61,968 nucleotides of DNA, from positions 1-61,968 of the forward strand of contig JALSSO010000032.1 of NCBI GenBank assembly GCA_026984215.1. The letters run 5' to 3'. Origin of the DNA: Gammaproteobacteria bacterium (GTDB lineage Bacteria; Pseudomonadota; Gammaproteobacteria; JAJDOJ01). Under the pieces are notes generated by a model, which was not told where the DNA came from, made no database searches, and was given only the letters and a program-made list of their open reading frames with translations. Made by a program: the position numbers and the translations under genes. Below, one piece after another: positions 38,254 through 50,989 of this stretch (position 1 is the stretch's first letter; each line of letters begins with the position of its first letter).

Positions 38254-38272
38254 GCTGCGGCCTGGCTTCTCC

Positions 38273-40852
38273 TCAGTGTCCCGTGGAACGATCCTGCTTC
38301 TGAAGATATTGTTTGAGCAATGCCTCGCACTGCTCGAAAGCAGATAGGAGGCCCTTGAAGATCGTTTGCGGGCGCTCCGTGCCCATATCGAACGGCTTCA
38401 AGGCCTCCAGGTGCTTGCAGGCCTGTACCAGGCCCACGGCTCCCAGCTCCGCTGCACTGCCTTTTAGCGCGTGCACCGTATTGCGCATCTGAGCATAGTC
38501 GCCGCTGGCGAGATCTTTGCGCAGGGTCTCCAGTGTGTGGGCTGCATCGTTCAGAAAGCCGTCCACCAAATCGCGCATGAACTGGCCGTCTCCCGCCATG
38601 GCTGCAAGCTGATCGAGTTTGCCCACGTCGAGCGCTTCGGCTGCTTTGGCCGGTTTACCTGTGGGCTGCCTCGCCAACCCCTGGGATTCGGCGGTACGCG
38701 GCGAACTGGCCGCGGCGCTTTGCGCCACCGTTTCCAACAGCTTTCCGGCGTCGATGGGTTTGGTCAGGTAGTGGTGCAGGCCTGCCCGCCGGCAGGTTTC
38801 GCGAGACTCCACCGTGGCGTCGGCGGAGAGGATGATGAATGGAATGGGATCTTCGGAATGGATGAAGCGCAGCGCTTTGACGACGTCCAGACCGCCGAGC
38901 CCCGGCATGTTCAGATCGAGGATCGCCACATCGAACTGCCAGGGTTCTTCGGTGAGGATGTCCAATGCCTGTGTTCCATCGGGGACCAGCGTGACTCGAT
39001 GGCCTCCGCGTTCGAGGATGCCCCGGATGACTTTCTGATTGGTGACATTGTCCTCCGCCACCAGGATCCGCAGTGGCGCGGGGCGGTTCTGCTCCCGATA
39101 GCGTTCGGCGAGGCTGACCACGTTCTCCCCGCTGACCACGGGAGCCTCCTGCACCGCGTGGATGGCATTGAACAGCAGACGCTCGTCCAGTGGCCGGTGC
39201 AGAATGGAAGCGTATCCGGCCTCGAGCAGTGCCTCGCGCTGTTCCGCTGCCCCGGGCAGGTCCTCCAAGAAGATCAATGCGCACTCGCTTGGTGCCGTCT
39301 GTCCGCGCAGCGCGCGGGCGAGCGCAGCCGGCTCCATGGGCAGTCCCCTTCCATCGACGAGGACGACCCGGCAGCGGGCCGGGGAATCACGATCAGCGTC
39401 TCGGGCGAACAGGCGCATGGCGGCGGCCGGCTCGGCAGCGTGAATCGTATCGATGCCCCATTTGGCCAGGATCTTCGTCACGACGCGGGCGGTCTCATCC
39501 CCGGCCAGTACGCACACCCTCTGGCGCGCCAGCTGCGCAACGGAGGTGGCGTCCTCTGAAGCAGGGCGCAGGCGCAACGGAAGCTCGAAGCTGAAGCGCG
39601 TCCCTCGGCCGAGCTCGCTCTCCACGCCGATCGTGCCCCCCATCTGCTCGACCAGCTCTTTGGCGATGGTGGTGCCCAATCCGGTACCGCCGAAACGCTG
39701 GCTGATGCTGTCGTCGGCCTGGGTGAAGGGTTCGAAGATTCGTGAGGCCGCCTCCGGGGACATGCCGATCCCGCTGTCCTGTACCGTGAATCGGACGCGG
39801 CAGCGGCCACTGTCCAGGATTCCCGATCGCTCCACTCGCAGATCCACCCGACCTTCGGCCGTGAACTTGATGGCGTTGCCGATCAGATTGACCAGGATCT
39901 GCCGCAACCTGGCGGGATCGCCGACGAGTGCGTAGGGCACTTCGGGATACACGTGCATCACGAACTCGAGGCCCTTGCGCTGCGCCTGAGGACGGAACAG
40001 GATCTCGACCTCCCGCAACAACTCGTGCAAGTCGAACGGCTCGTCCTTCAGGGCCATTCGCCCAGCCTCGATTCTGGAGATATCCAGGACGGCGTCGATC
40101 TGTTCCTGCAATGCCCGGGCAGAGACCTGAATGGTGTGAAGCATTTCGCGCTGGCTCGGGTCGAGACGGGTTTCCCGCAGCAGGTTCGTCATGCCGATCA
40201 CGCCGTTCAGGGGGGTCCGGAGTTCATGGCTCATGTTGGCGAGGAACCGGCTCTTGGCGTGGCTGGCTTTCTCGGCCCGTTGCATCGCCTGTCGAAGTTC
40301 GTGGAGCAGCAAGCCGACGTGCAGTGTTGGGACGGTGAGCAGGAGGAGCATGCTCGCGCTCAGCACGGGGTGGGCGCTCCAGAACGGATTCAGGTACCAG
40401 ACAAGCAGGAACCCGCAAGCACTCGCCACCGAGGCGAAAATGAGATACGAAATGCCGTAGCGAAACCCGCTGCCCAGGGAGACCCACAGGTATGCGGCGA
40501 TCAACGGCGCGGCTACATCGCCGCCCAGGGTCAGCACCAGGGTGGCCGACACGATGACGATGAGATTGCCAAGGATGATACGCGTGGGGGAGTGGGCCGG
40601 ATGCCAGAAGAGGTGCAGCGAGATCGCCAGCGTCGAGAGTAGATAGCCGCTGATCACGAGCATGATCGAATCGAGTGCGTCTGGCGTCAGGTGGGCGGCC
40701 ACAGTGCGGTGGTTGAAATATCCGATGAGCACAATGCCCACCAGCAACCGCAGCGCAATCTGCTGATGCTCGCTGTCGTTGCGACGACTCAGGCGCTCGA
40801 CGAGCCGGGAGGTCAGGCCGTGCCACCATCCGGAATCGGGTCGTTTCCACAT
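38273..40852 (-). CDS. rpfC: RpfC-like hybrid sensor histidine kinase
   Basis: 859 residues. Five or six membrane helices (about 31-184) without a large periplasmic domain are followed by HisKA with His209 ([13 protein letters not shown]). HATPase follows, with [15 protein letters not shown] and [14 protein letters not shown] degenerate receiver-like domain (about 444-566) lacks the acidic pocket. A true receiver has Asp646 in [10 protein letters not shown], and a C-terminal Hpt domain has His794 in [11 protein letters not shown]. Apart from the extra pseudo-receiver this is the Xanthomonas RpfC layout, the DSF sensor. ATG 40852 lies 7 bases after the rpfG stop. Confidence 0.88.
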   Translation of the reverse strand: MWKRPDSGWWHGLTSRLVERLSRRNDSEHQQIALRLLVGIVLIGYFNHRTVAAHLTPDALDSIMLVISGYLLSTLAISLHLFWHPAHSPTRIILGNLIVIVSATLVLTLGGDVAAPLIAAYLWVSLGSGFRYGISYLIFASVASACGFLLVWYLNPFWSAHPVLSASMLLLLTVPTLHVGLLLHELRQAMQRAEKASHAKSRFLANMSHELRTPLNGVIGMTNLLRETRLDPSQREMLHTIQVSARALQEQIDAVLDISRIEAGRMALKDEPFDLHELLREVEILFRPQAQRKGLEFVMHVYPEVPYALVGDPARLRQILVNLIGNAIKFTAEGRVDLRVERSGILDSGRCRVRFTVQDSGIGMSPEAASRIFEPFTQADDSISQRFGGTGLGTTIAKELVEQMGGTIGVESELGRGTRFSFELPLRLRPASEDATSVAQLARQRVCVLAGDETARVVTKILAKWGIDTIHAAEPAAAMRLFARDADRDSPARCRVVLVDGRGLPMEPAALARALRGQTAPSECALIFLEDLPGAAEQREALLEAGYASILHRPLDERLLFNAIHAVQEAPVVSGENVVSLAERYREQNRPAPLRILVAEDNVTNQKVIRGILERGGHRVTLVPDGTQALDILTEEPWQFDVAILDLNMPGLGGLDVVKALRFIHSEDPIPFIILSADATVESRETCRRAGLHHYLTKPIDAGKLLETVAQSAAASSPRTAESQGLARQPTGKPAKAAEALDVGKLDQLAAMAGDGQFMRDLVDGFLNDAAHTLETLRKDLASGDYAQMRNTVHALKGSAAELGAVGLVQACKHLEALKPFDMGTERPQTIFKGLLSAFEQCEALLKQYLQKQDRSTGH

Positions 40853-40859
40853 AGATGAT

Positions 40860-41966
40860 TCACTCGCTCTTGGTCGTGGACTCCGCCTGGGGCGGCTCCG
40901 GGACGTCGGGATCGGCCAGATCGTGACCGATTTCCCGCACATCGGCGGCGCGGGCCAGGAAGGCCCGGACGCAGTCGCGGTCCAGGTGGCTTCCGGCCAC
41001 CCCTTTCAGATGCGCGATGGCATCCTCGAACGACCACTTGGGTTTATAAGGCCGGACCGAGGTCAGCGCGTCGAACACGTCTCCCACGGCCACGATGCGC
41101 GCCGCCAGGGGAATGTCTTCGCCCTTCAGGCCGTGTGGATACCCGGTTCCATCGACTCGTTCATGATGGTGGAGGGCGATCTCCGCCCCCAGCCGGAGAT
41201 ATTGCGAAGGGCTGTCGCGCAGGATTTCATGTCCGATCACGGTATGGCGTTTCATGATCTCCCATTCGTGGGGATCCAGCTTGCCGGGCTTGAGCAGGAT
41301 CTGGTCGGGGATTCCGATCTTGCCGATATCGTGCATGGGGGCCGCCAACTCGATCTCCTCGCATTGTTTGGGCGCGAGCCCCAGTTGCTCGGCGATGAGT
41401 CGGCTGTACCGGGCCATGCGCAGGACGTGGTTTCCCGTCTCCTCGTCCCGATATTCCCCGGCCTTGGCCAGTCGCAGCAAGGTCTCCCGCTCCCGTTCCT
41501 GAATCTGCCGGGTGGCGGACTGGACTTGTTCCTCCAGCCACGCCGCATGATTGCGGATGACACGTTGCTGGCGCTGCAGGGTCAGCAGGTTCCGACATCG
41601 CACCAGGCATTCGTACTGATCCACGGGGCGCACCAGGAACTCCGTGGCGCCGGCCTCCAGGGCCCGGTATTTCACACTGGGATCGTCGACCACCGTGATC
41701 ACGATCACCGGGACGTCTGCGCAGCCCCGCAACACGCGCAGACGCTCGATGAAGGCGATCCCGTCGAGTTCCGGCATCTTGTAGTCGGTGAGCACCAGGT
41801 CGGGGGTCCGCCGGCCCGCTTCCTCCAAGGCCTGGAAGGGGTCTGAGAAGGTGCGAATGACCAGCGACGGATCGATACGCTGAACCATGCGCTCCAGGAT
41901 CCGCCGGCTCGTCGACTGATCGTCGACGATGTACACCAGCTGGTGGGTTTCGTGAAGCGGTGGCAT
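40860..41966 (-). CDS. rpfG: RpfG-like response regulator, cyclic-di-GMP phosphodiesterase (REC-HD-GYP)
   Basis: 368 residues. The N-terminal receiver has phospho-acceptor Asp61 in [12 protein letters not shown], followed by a linker helix and an HD-GYP domain. That domain has [19 protein letters not shown] (HD at 212-213) and [12 protein letters not shown] (266-277). Intact metal and GYP motifs predict active breakdown of cyclic di-GMP once phosphorylated by the downstream RpfC. ATG 41966 is chosen for its AAGGA at five bases; the frame is open to 42113. Gene order rpfG-rpfC matches the rpfGHC operon without rpfH. Confidence 0.88.
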   Translation of the reverse strand: MPPLHETHQLVYIVDDQSTSRRILERMVQRIDPSLVIRTFSDPFQALEEAGRRTPDLVLTDYKMPELDGIAFIERLRVLRGCADVPVIVITVVDDPSVKYRALEAGATEFLVRPVDQYECLVRCRNLLTLQRQQRVIRNHAAWLEEQVQSATRQIQERERETLLRLAKAGEYRDEETGNHVLRMARYSRLIAEQLGLAPKQCEEIELAAPMHDIGKIGIPDQILLKPGKLDPHEWEIMKRHTVIGHEILRDSPSQYLRLGAEIALHHHERVDGTGYPHGLKGEDIPLAARIVAVGDVFDALTSVRPYKPKWSFEDAIAHLKGVAGSHLDRDCVRAFLARAADVREIGHDLADPDVPEPPQAESTTKSE

Positions 41967-42079
41967 GGTATCCTTACCCCGCCCTCCCTGGATCACTTCG
42001 GGCCGACGTGCGCCCATGCGACGTGCGGTCGATTGTCGTTGGCTCATGGGGACGCCACCAGGCCTCTGAATACCTCGCG

Positions 42080-42093
42080 TGAAGATAACTTCA
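42080..42093. promoter_or_regulatory. Inverted repeat upstream of rpfG
   Basis: TGAAG-ATAA-CTTCA with perfect five-base arms, in an AT-richer patch between dctP and rpfG. On the minus strand the adjoining TTGAAG could be a -35, with TATTCA 16 bases on. A possible operator-promoter for rpfGC. Confidence 0.3.
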
Positions 42094-42173
42094 AGTCTAG
42101 TTTTGGCGGCCATCCGTGGCTATCGAGCGGCGCACGGTTTCTCATGCCCGAACTGCCGACCATCCGGAAAATG

Positions 42174-43286
42174 CTACCCTTCGCGCACGTTGAGATAGGT
42201 GCGCTCGGAAATGTCGTCCCAGCGGACCACCTTGTCCAGGAATCCACGATAGGCCTGATAGATCTTCGTGGCCTGGGGGCTCTTGGCCGCTTCTTCGGCC
42301 ACCACCTCGGCCGAGAGCCTGCGCAGCTCGCCGATGACGTCGTCCGGTAGTCGCCGGACCTGGACGTGATGTTCGTCGACCAGCGTCTCCAGGGCATCGT
42401 TGTTGCGGGCCATGTACTCGGACAGCATGTCCAGATTGGCCGCACGGGCGGCCATGCGCACGATCTGGCGCAGGTCCCTGGGCAAGGCATCGAAGGCGGC
42501 CTTGTTGACGAAACACTCCAGGGTGGTGCCGGGTTCGTGCCAGCCGGGATAGTAGTAATACTTGGCGGCCTTGTAGAGACCGAAGGCCAGGTCGTTGTAG
42601 GGCCCCACCCATTCGGTGGCGTCGATGGTGCCGGTCTGCAGCGCCGTGAACAGCTCGCCGCCGGGCAGGTTCACCGGCGTGCCGCCGGCCCGCTTGAGGA
42701 CCTCGCCCCCCAGGCCCGGGATGCGCATCTTGAGCCCGCGCAGGTCGTCCAGGGAGCGGATCTCGCGATTGAACCAGCCGGCCATCTGCACGCCCGTGTT
42801 GCCCGCCGCCATGGGCACCAGTCCGTACTCGGCGTAGGCCTCCTCCCAAAGCGCCATGCCGCCGCCGTGATACAGCCAGCCGTTCATCTCGTCGGCGGTC
42901 ATGCCGAAAGGCATGGTGGAGAAGAACTGCAGCGCGGGATTCTTACCCTTCCAGTAATAGGCCGAACCGTGTCCCATCTGGGCGGCGCCCCGGGAGACCG
43001 CATCGAAGATCTCGAAGGCGGGCACCAGCTCCCCGGCGCCATAGACCTTCACCTCCAGCCGTCCGCCGGACATCTCGGTGATCGCCTTGGCCAGGAATTC
43101 CGCTCCCGTGCCCAGGCCGGGAAAGTTCTTGGGCCAGGTGGTGACCATCTTCCAACGGAAGGTCTTCTGCGTCTGGATCGCCGGTGCCGCTCCGGCATCG
43201 TCCGCCTGCCGGTTACATCCCGCCAGGGCCCCGCCAGCCACCACCGAGCCGACGGCCGCCGTCTTGAGAAAATCGCGTCGTTTCAT
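42174..43286 (-). CDS. dctP: TRAP transporter substrate-binding protein (DctP family, TakP-like)
   Basis: 370 residues. The N-terminus KRRDFLKTAAVGS with an LAGC lipobox suggests a Tat-exported lipoprotein. The body has TTWPKNFPGLGTGAEFLA, GGRLEVKVYGAGELVP, GTPVNLPGGELFTALQTG and TIDATEWVGPYNDLAFG, recalling the 2-oxo-acid/lactate-type (TakP) branch. ATG 43286 is preceded by CGAGGAGTG. The matching permease is presumably dctQM at 35013-36919, with the rpf module lying between. The ligand is not known. Confidence 0.9.
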   Translation of the reverse strand: MKRRDFLKTAAVGSVVAGGALAGCNRQADDAGAAPAIQTQKTFRWKMVTTWPKNFPGLGTGAEFLAKAITEMSGGRLEVKVYGAGELVPAFEIFDAVSRGAAQMGHGSAYYWKGKNPALQFFSTMPFGMTADEMNGWLYHGGGMALWEEAYAEYGLVPMAAGNTGVQMAGWFNREIRSLDDLRGLKMRIPGLGGEVLKRAGGTPVNLPGGELFTALQTGTIDATEWVGPYNDLAFGLYKAAKYYYYPGWHEPGTTLECFVNKAAFDALPRDLRQIVRMAARAANLDMLSEYMARNNDALETLVDEHHVQVRRLPDDVIGELRRLSAEVVAEEAAKSPQATKIYQAYRGFLDKVVRWDDISERTYLNVREG

Positions 43287-43354
43287 CTTCACTCCTCGGT
43301 TTGCGAAATCGCCAGCGCAGGGGCGTCGGGACGCCGCCGCGGCCCGGGACCGGC

Positions 43355-45532
<2,178 letters not shown>

Positions 45533-45583
45533 GGGCTCGGCATGGCGTCGGCTCCGGCGCGGCCGTTCAGCATACCCGGCCCT

Positions 45584-47164
45584 TCACCCGCCCCACAACA
45601 GCGCGGCGGCGATGGCCAGGCCCGTGGCCAGAATGGCCCATATGGTGCGCCGGTTGGCGGCCCGGATCTCCCGGCGCAGGGCCTCCAAGGCCGCGCGCTC
45701 GCCCTGGACCCGCAGTTCACCGCGCTCGAGCTTGCGCAGCACACCGAAGGCCAGCTCCGGAGTCTCGGGGATACGCTCGGCCAGGCGCGGGAACTGGCGC
45801 TGCATGCCCTGCACGAAGGCGCGCATGCCGATCTGCTCGCTCATCCAGCGGTCCAGGAAGGGCTTGGCCGTGGCCCAGAGGTCCAGCTCCGGGTCGAGCT
45901 GGCGCCCCAGCCCCTCCACGGCCAGCAGGGTCTTTTGCAGCAGCACGAGCTGGGGCTGGATCTCCATGTTGAAGCGCCGGGCGGTCTGGAACAGGCGCAG
46001 GAGCAGCTGCCCCAGGGAGATCTCCTTGATCGGGCGCTGGAAGATGGGCTCGCTCACGGTGCGGATGGCCGATTCGAACTCGTCCACCCGCGTGCCCTCG
46101 GGCACCCAGCCCGATTCCAGGTGCAGCTCGGCCACCCGTTTGTAGTCGCGGTGGAAGAAAGCCACCAGGTTCTCCGCCAGATATCTGCGGTCCTCCGGCG
46201 AGAGGGTGCCCACGATACCGAAGTCCACGGCCATGTACTGCGGGTCCTCGGGGTGCTCGTAGGCGATGAAGATGTTGCCGGGGTGCATGTCGGCGTGGAA
46301 GAAGTTGTGTCGGAACACCTGGGTGAAAAAGATCTCCACGCCCTTCTCCGACAGGCGCTTGAAGTTCACCCCGTGGGCCCGCAGGGCGTCGAGCTCGGCG
46401 ATGGGAATGCCGCGGATGCGTTCCATCACCATGACGTTCTGCCGGGTGTAGGGCCAGTACACCCGTGGGATGTAGAGATCCGGGGAACCCTCGAAGTTGC
46501 GCCGCAGTTGCGAGGCGTTGGCGGCCTCGCGCATCAGGTCCAGTTCGTCCAGGATGGTCTTCTCGTACTCGGCCACCACCTCGCGCGGGCGCAGCCGCCG
46601 CCCGTCCGGCCAGTAGCGCTCGGCCAGCGCCGCCACCCGGTACATGAGTGACACGTCTCGCCGGATGACCGCCTCGACCCCGGGCCGCAGGACCTTGACG
46701 ACCACCGCCTCGCCCGAGTGCAGGCGCGCGGCGTGCACCTGGGCGATGGAGGCCGAGGCCATGGGTTCGACCTGGAACTCGGCGAACAGCTCGGCCACGG
46801 GCCGGCCCAGGGCCTGCTCCACGATCGCCCGGGCCTGCTCGCCGGGGAACGGCGGCACGCGGTCCTGCAGCTTGGCCAGCTCGTCGGCGATGTCGTCGGG
46901 CAGCAGGTCCCGGCGCGTGGAGAGCATCTGGCCGAACTTGACGAACACCGGTCCCAGGTCCTCCAGCGCGCAGCGGATGCGCACCGCGCGCGGCACGTCT
47001 CGGCGCCCGAACCAGTTCCAGGGAAACAGGTAATAGACGAAGCGCACCGGACGCAGCAGGTGCAGGGTCAGGATGACCTCGTCCAGCCCGTGCCGGATCA
47101 GCACCAGATTGATGTAGGCCAGGCGCAGGACCTCGCCCGGCGTCAACAGCCAGCCCGGTTTCAC
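45584..47164 (-). CDS. ubiB: Ubiquinone biosynthesis kinase-like protein UbiB
   Basis: 526 residues, ABC1/ADCK atypical kinase fold. The KxGQ motif is in [20 protein letters not shown], the Ala-rich loop region in [15 protein letters not shown], and the HRD-like [10 protein letters not shown] plus DFG-type VDFGIVG are present. Two C-terminal hydrophobic segments ([18 protein letters not shown]) anchor it to the inner membrane. It supports aerobic coenzyme Q synthesis. ATG overlaps the ubiJ stop (ATGA). Confidence 0.96.
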   Translation of the reverse strand: MKPGWLLTPGEVLRLAYINLVLIRHGLDEVILTLHLLRPVRFVYYLFPWNWFGRRDVPRAVRIRCALEDLGPVFVKFGQMLSTRRDLLPDDIADELAKLQDRVPPFPGEQARAIVEQALGRPVAELFAEFQVEPMASASIAQVHAARLHSGEAVVVKVLRPGVEAVIRRDVSLMYRVAALAERYWPDGRRLRPREVVAEYEKTILDELDLMREAANASQLRRNFEGSPDLYIPRVYWPYTRQNVMVMERIRGIPIAELDALRAHGVNFKRLSEKGVEIFFTQVFRHNFFHADMHPGNIFIAYEHPEDPQYMAVDFGIVGTLSPEDRRYLAENLVAFFHRDYKRVAELHLESGWVPEGTRVDEFESAIRTVSEPIFQRPIKEISLGQLLLRLFQTARRFNMEIQPQLVLLQKTLLAVEGLGRQLDPELDLWATAKPFLDRWMSEQIGMRAFVQGMQRQFPRLAERIPETPELAFGVLRKLERGELRVQGERAALEALRREIRAANRRTIWAILATGLAIAAALLWGG

Positions 47165-47757
47165 GGCTTCTCCAGACGGCGGATCCGCGCCTCCAGCCGG
47201 TCGACGGCCTCGCGCAGGCCATCGACCTCGTCCACGAACCGTTCCACCTCGTCACGGGGCGGGAACAGGCCCGATTCCTCGCGCAGATACTCGCCGAGAC
47301 TGGCCTCCAGCGAGCTGCCCGCCGCCTGCAGCCAGTCGGCGGCGGCACGCGCCAGATTGCCCGCCTGATGGGCGGGAATGTCGCCCACCGCACGGGCCAG
47401 CCATTCCTCCCAGTCGAGATCCAGCGTCCGCAGCCAGGCGTGGAGCCTGCGGCCGGTGTCGAGGTCGCCCTCGATCACCAGCGCCGGGGACAAATCCTCG
47501 GCCTTGTCCGCCACCGACAAGCGGGCCCAGGTGGCGGGTCCGGCGCGCAGACGCACGTCGGGCTCGCCGATGCAGTCCGGCCGCACCCGCATACGGCGCG
47601 CCAGGGGCGCCAGGCAGAAACGCAGCCCGGTCCCCTCCACGATCACCTCGATCTGGCGCCCGGCCAACCCCTTCAGGCCTTCCCTCGCCTCGGGATCCAG
47701 ACGCAGGGCCAGCTCGAAGGCCCGTTCCAGGGCGAGCGCCAGACCGCGGCTCAGCAT
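47161..47757 (-). CDS. ubiJ: Ubiquinone biosynthesis accessory factor UbiJ (SCP2 domain)
   Basis: 198 residues. The N-terminal SCP2 lipid-binding domain ([34 protein letters not shown]) is followed by helices, ending in a coiled coil ([20 protein letters not shown] and on). Its place between ubiE and ubiB is the standard ubiEJB arrangement. UbiJ with UbiK scaffolds the soluble Q-synthesis complex. ATG shares a base with the ubiE stop (TGATG). Confidence 0.93.
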   Translation of the reverse strand: MLSRGLALALERAFELALRLDPEAREGLKGLAGRQIEVIVEGTGLRFCLAPLARRMRVRPDCIGEPDVRLRAGPATWARLSVADKAEDLSPALVIEGDLDTGRRLHAWLRTLDLDWEEWLARAVGDIPAHQAGNLARAAADWLQAAGSSLEASLGEYLREESGLFPPRDEVERFVDEVDGLREAVDRLEARIRRLEKP

Positions 47758-48533
47758 CAGACCTTGTACCCCCGGTGCACGGCCACCACCCCCCCGGTCA
47801 GGTTGTGATAGGTGCAGCGCGCGAACCCCGCCGCGCACATCATCTCCCGCAGCGTCTCCTGGTCCGGATGCACCCGGATGGATTCGGCCAGGTAGCGGTA
47901 GCTGGCCTCGTCGCGGGCCACCCAACGGCCGAGGCGCGGGAGGATCTCGAAGGAATAGACATCGTAGGCCGGCGCGATCCAGCGGTTGGGCTGGGAGAAC
48001 TCCAGCACCAGCGCCTGTCCGCCCGGACGCAGTACCCGGTGCATCTCGCGCAACGCCGCTTCCTTGTGGGTCACGTTGCGCAGTCCGAAACCGATGCTGA
48101 CCACGTGGAAGTGGTCGCTGCGGAATGGGAGCCGTTCGGCATTGGCCTGCACGTAGTCCAGATTGCCCAGGATGCCCTGGTCGGTGAGCCGCTGGCGGCC
48201 CACCTCGAGCATGGAGGCGTTGATGTCGCTCAGCACCACTCGGCCGTGGCGTCCCACGCGGCGGGCGAAGGCACGCGCCAGGTCGCCGGTGCCCCCGGCC
48301 AGGTCCAGCACACGGTGTCCGGGGCGGACGCGGGCCAGTTCCACCGTGAAGCGTTTCCACAACCGGTGGACGCCGAAGGACATGAGGTCGTTCATGAGGT
48401 CGTAGCGCCGCGCCACCGAGTGGAAGACCTGCGCCACGCGGCGGGCCTTCTCCGGCGCCGGCACCCGTTCGAACCCGAAATGGGTGGTTTCGGGCCCCTC
48501 GCGCTCGTTGTCCGGGCGGTCGCTCACCGGCAT
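47757..48533 (-). CDS. ubiE: Ubiquinone/menaquinone C-methyltransferase UbiE
   Basis: 258 residues. [23 protein letters not shown]-binding [13 protein letters not shown] (75 onward), [20 protein letters not shown] and [15 protein letters not shown] are UbiE/COQ5 signatures. It methylates the benzoquinone ring at C2. ATG 48533 overlaps the preceding gene's stop (TGATG). Confidence 0.97.
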   Translation of the reverse strand: MPVSDRPDNEREGPETTHFGFERVPAPEKARRVAQVFHSVARRYDLMNDLMSFGVHRLWKRFTVELARVRPGHRVLDLAGGTGDLARAFARRVGRHGRVVLSDINASMLEVGRQRLTDQGILGNLDYVQANAERLPFRSDHFHVVSIGFGLRNVTHKEAALREMHRVLRPGGQALVLEFSQPNRWIAPAYDVYSFEILPRLGRWVARDEASYRYLAESIRVHPDQETLREMMCAAGFARCTYHNLTGGVVAVHRGYKV

Positions 48534-48901
48534 CAGGCCTGTGGCACCTTGCGCTCGTAGCCCGCCTCCTTCAGGCGCTGCAGGTAGCGCTCCCATTTCT
48601 CGGCGTAGTGGGCGCCCAAGTCGTACAGGGTGTCCCAGGAATACAGCCCCGAGTCGTGTCCGTCGTCGAAGACGATCTTGATGGCGTAGTTGCCCACCGG
48701 CTCGATGGACGTGATGGCCACGTCCTCCTTGCCCACCTGCAGGATCTCCTGGCCGGGTCCATGCCCCTGCACCTCGGCCGAGGGTGAGTACACACGCAGG
48801 TATTCGGCGGGCAGTTCGAACTTGGAGCCGTCGTCGAAGGCGATCTCCAGCACGCGGGTCTTCTGATGCAGGACGATGTCCGTGGGGACGTGTTTGGCCA
48901 T
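48533..48901 (-). CDS. DUF971 protein (gamma-butyrobetaine hydroxylase-like N-terminal domain)
   Basis: 122 residues. [20 protein letters not shown] and [20 protein letters not shown] begin the domain; [20 protein letters not shown] closes it. This small domain is found alone in many proteobacteria next to hslUV or ubiE; its role is unclear, and iron-sulfur or metal handling has been suggested. ATG 48901 has the strong site GAGGAGGTGA upstream. Confidence 0.9.
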   Translation of the reverse strand: MAKHVPTDIVLHQKTRVLEIAFDDGSKFELPAEYLRVYSPSAEVQGHGPGQEILQVGKEDVAITSIEPVGNYAIKIVFDDGHDSGLYSWDTLYDLGAHYAEKWERYLQRLKEAGYERKVPQA

Positions 48902-49018
48902 GTTCGGGTCACCTCCTCGTCGCAATCCCGGAAACGCCGGTCACCGCCGGCGGGCGGGCAAGGGTACGACAACCTCGCCAGCGTGGCCCAATGCCCTCGT
49001 CACCCATGGCGGTTGGAC

Positions 49019-50347
49019 TCACAGGATGTAGCGGCTCAGGTCCTCGTCCTGGGCGAGCTCGCCCAAGTGCGCGTCCACGTAGTCCGCATCCACCACCACG
49101 GTCTGGCCCGCGCGGTCGGGGGCCGCGAAGGAGATCTCCTCCAGCAGCCGTTCCATCACCGTGTGCAGCCGCCGTGCGCCGATGTTCTCCGTGCGTTCGT
49201 TGACCTCGAAGGCCACCTGGGCGATGCGCTCCACCCCCTCGGCGGTGAATTCCAGCCGCACCCCCTCGGTGTCCATGAGCGCCGCGTATTGTTCGGTGAG
49301 CGAGGCGTCGGGTTCGGTGAGGATGCGCACGAAATCCGCCGCGTTCAGGGCGTCGAGCTCCACCCGGATGGGCAGCCGGCCCTGCAGCTCCGGGATCAGG
49401 TCCGAGGGCTTGGACAGATGGAAGGCCCCCGAGGCGATGAACAGGATGTGGTCGGTGCGCACCATTCCGTACTTGGTGGTCACCGTGCAACCCTCCACCA
49501 GGGGCAGCAGATCGCGCTGGACCCCTTCGCGCGAGACGTCGGCGCCGCTGTACTCGCCGCGCCGGACCACCTTGTCGATCTCGTCGATGAACACGATGCC
49601 GTTCTGCTCCACGTTGTCGATGGCGCGGGCCTTGAGATCCTCTTCGTTGATCATCTTGTGGGCCTCCTCGTCGACCAGAAGCTTGAAGGCCTCGCGCACG
49701 GCCAGCTTGCGCCGCTTGGTGCGTCCGGCCCCGAGGTTCTGGAACAGGCCCTGGAGCTGGGAGGCCATCTCCTCCATGCCGGGGGGGGTCATGATGTCGA
49801 CGCCCAGCGGCGCGGCGGAGAACTCGATCTCCACCTCGCGCTCGTCGAGTTTGCCCTCGCGCAGCATCTTGCGGAATTTCTGGCGGGTGCCGCTGTCCTC
49901 GGGCTCGGCGCGCTCGAAGCCCATTCCCCGCGGGCGCGGCAGCAAGGCGTCCAGGATCCGCTCCTCGGCGGCCTCCTCGGCACGGTGGCGCACCTTCTCC
50001 ACCTCCTCGTCCCGGGTCATCTGGATGGACGCCTCCACCAGATCCCGGATGATGGACTCCACGTCGCGGCCCACGTAGCCCACCTCGGTGAACTTGGTGG
50101 CCTCCACCTTGATGAATGGTGCGTGAGCCAGTCGGGCCAGGCGCCGGGCGATCTCGGTCTTGCCCACGCCCGTCGGGCCGATCATGAGGATGTTCTTGGG
50201 GGTGACCTCCGCACGCAGCGCCTCGGGAAGTTGCTGACGTCGCCAGCGGTTGCGCAGGGCGATGGCCACGGCGCGCTTGGCGGCGTCCTGGCCGACGATG
50301 TGCTTGTCCAGCTCCTGGACGATCTCGCGCGGGGTCATCTGGGACAT
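49019..50347 (-). CDS. hslU: ATP-dependent protease ATPase subunit HslU
   Basis: 442 residues, AAA+ unfoldase that feeds Hsl[21 protein letters not shown], Walker A GPTGVGKT (57-64), [14 protein letters not shown] (pore loop GYVG), [10 protein letters not shown], and a C-terminus of ISRYIL type (LSRYIL) that inserts into HslV. Downstream of hslV with an 8-base gap. Confidence 0.98.
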   Translation of the reverse strand: MSQMTPREIVQELDKHIVGQDAAKRAVAIALRNRWRRQQLPEALRAEVTPKNILMIGPTGVGKTEIARRLARLAHAPFIKVEATKFTEVGYVGRDVESIIRDLVEASIQMTRDEEVEKVRHRAEEAAEERILDALLPRPRGMGFERAEPEDSGTRQKFRKMLREGKLDEREVEIEFSAAPLGVDIMTPPGMEEMASQLQGLFQNLGAGRTKRRKLAVREAFKLLVDEEAHKMINEEDLKARAIDNVEQNGIVFIDEIDKVVRRGEYSGADVSREGVQRDLLPLVEGCTVTTKYGMVRTDHILFIASGAFHLSKPSDLIPELQGRLPIRVELDALNAADFVRILTEPDASLTEQYAALMDTEGVRLEFTAEGVERIAQVAFEVNERTENIGARRLHTVMERLLEEISFAAPDRAGQTVVVDADYVDAHLGELAQDEDLSRYIL

Positions 50348-50355
50348 GGGGGGAC

Positions 50356-50886
50356 TTACAGCGTCTCCACGGTGAGGTTGCGGTTGGTGTAGATGCAGAT
50401 GTCGCCGGCGATGGCGAGCGCCGCCTCGACGATCTCACGGGCGCCGAGCTCGGTGTGCGCGAGCAGCGCCCGGGCCGCCGCCTGGGCGTAGGGGCCGCCG
50501 GAGCCGATGGCCATGAGATCCCCCTCGGGCTCCAGGACGTCGCCGGTACCGGAGAGCATGAGCGTGGTCTCGGCGTCGGCGACGATCAACAGGGCCTCCA
50601 GACGGCGCAACATGCGGTCGGTGCGCCAGTCCTTGGCCAGTTCCACCGCCGCCCGGGTCAGATGCCCGCTGTGCTTGTCCAGTTTGCCCTCGAAGCGCTC
50701 GAACAGCGTGAACGCATCGGCCGTGCCGCCGGCGAAGCCGGCCAGGACGCGGTCCTTGTAGAGCCGCCGGACCTTGCGGGCGTTGCCCTTGACGACGGTG
50801 TTGCCCAGCGTGACCTGTCCGTCGGCGCCCAGGGCCACCTGCCCCGCCCGGCGCACACAGATCACCGTGGTCCCGTGCAATTCCAT
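50356..50886 (-). CDS. hslV: ATP-dependent protease peptidase subunit HslV
   Basis: 176 residues, proteasome-like. The N-terminus [13 protein letters not shown] implies removal of a five-residue propeptide to expose the catalytic Thr6. It is followed by [38 protein letters not shown] and [21 protein letters not shown] three codons upstream is possible, but the AAGAGG site is best placed for ATG 50886. Confidence 0.97.
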   Translation of the reverse strand: MELHGTTVICVRRAGQVALGADGQVTLGNTVVKGNARKVRRLYKDRVLAGFAGGTADAFTLFERFEGKLDKHSGHLTRAAVELAKDWRTDRMLRRLEALLIVADAETTLMLSGTGDVLEPEGDLMAIGSGGPYAQAAARALLAHTELGAREIVEAALAIAGDICIYTNRNLTVETL

Positions 50887-50989
50887 GCCGTACACCTCTT
50901 GACGAAGGCCGGCATTGTATCACCGCGCTACGGCCTGGATGAGGCGCGCGGCCGGGGCGCGCCGCCGCAGCGGTGGATTGGGACCGCCC

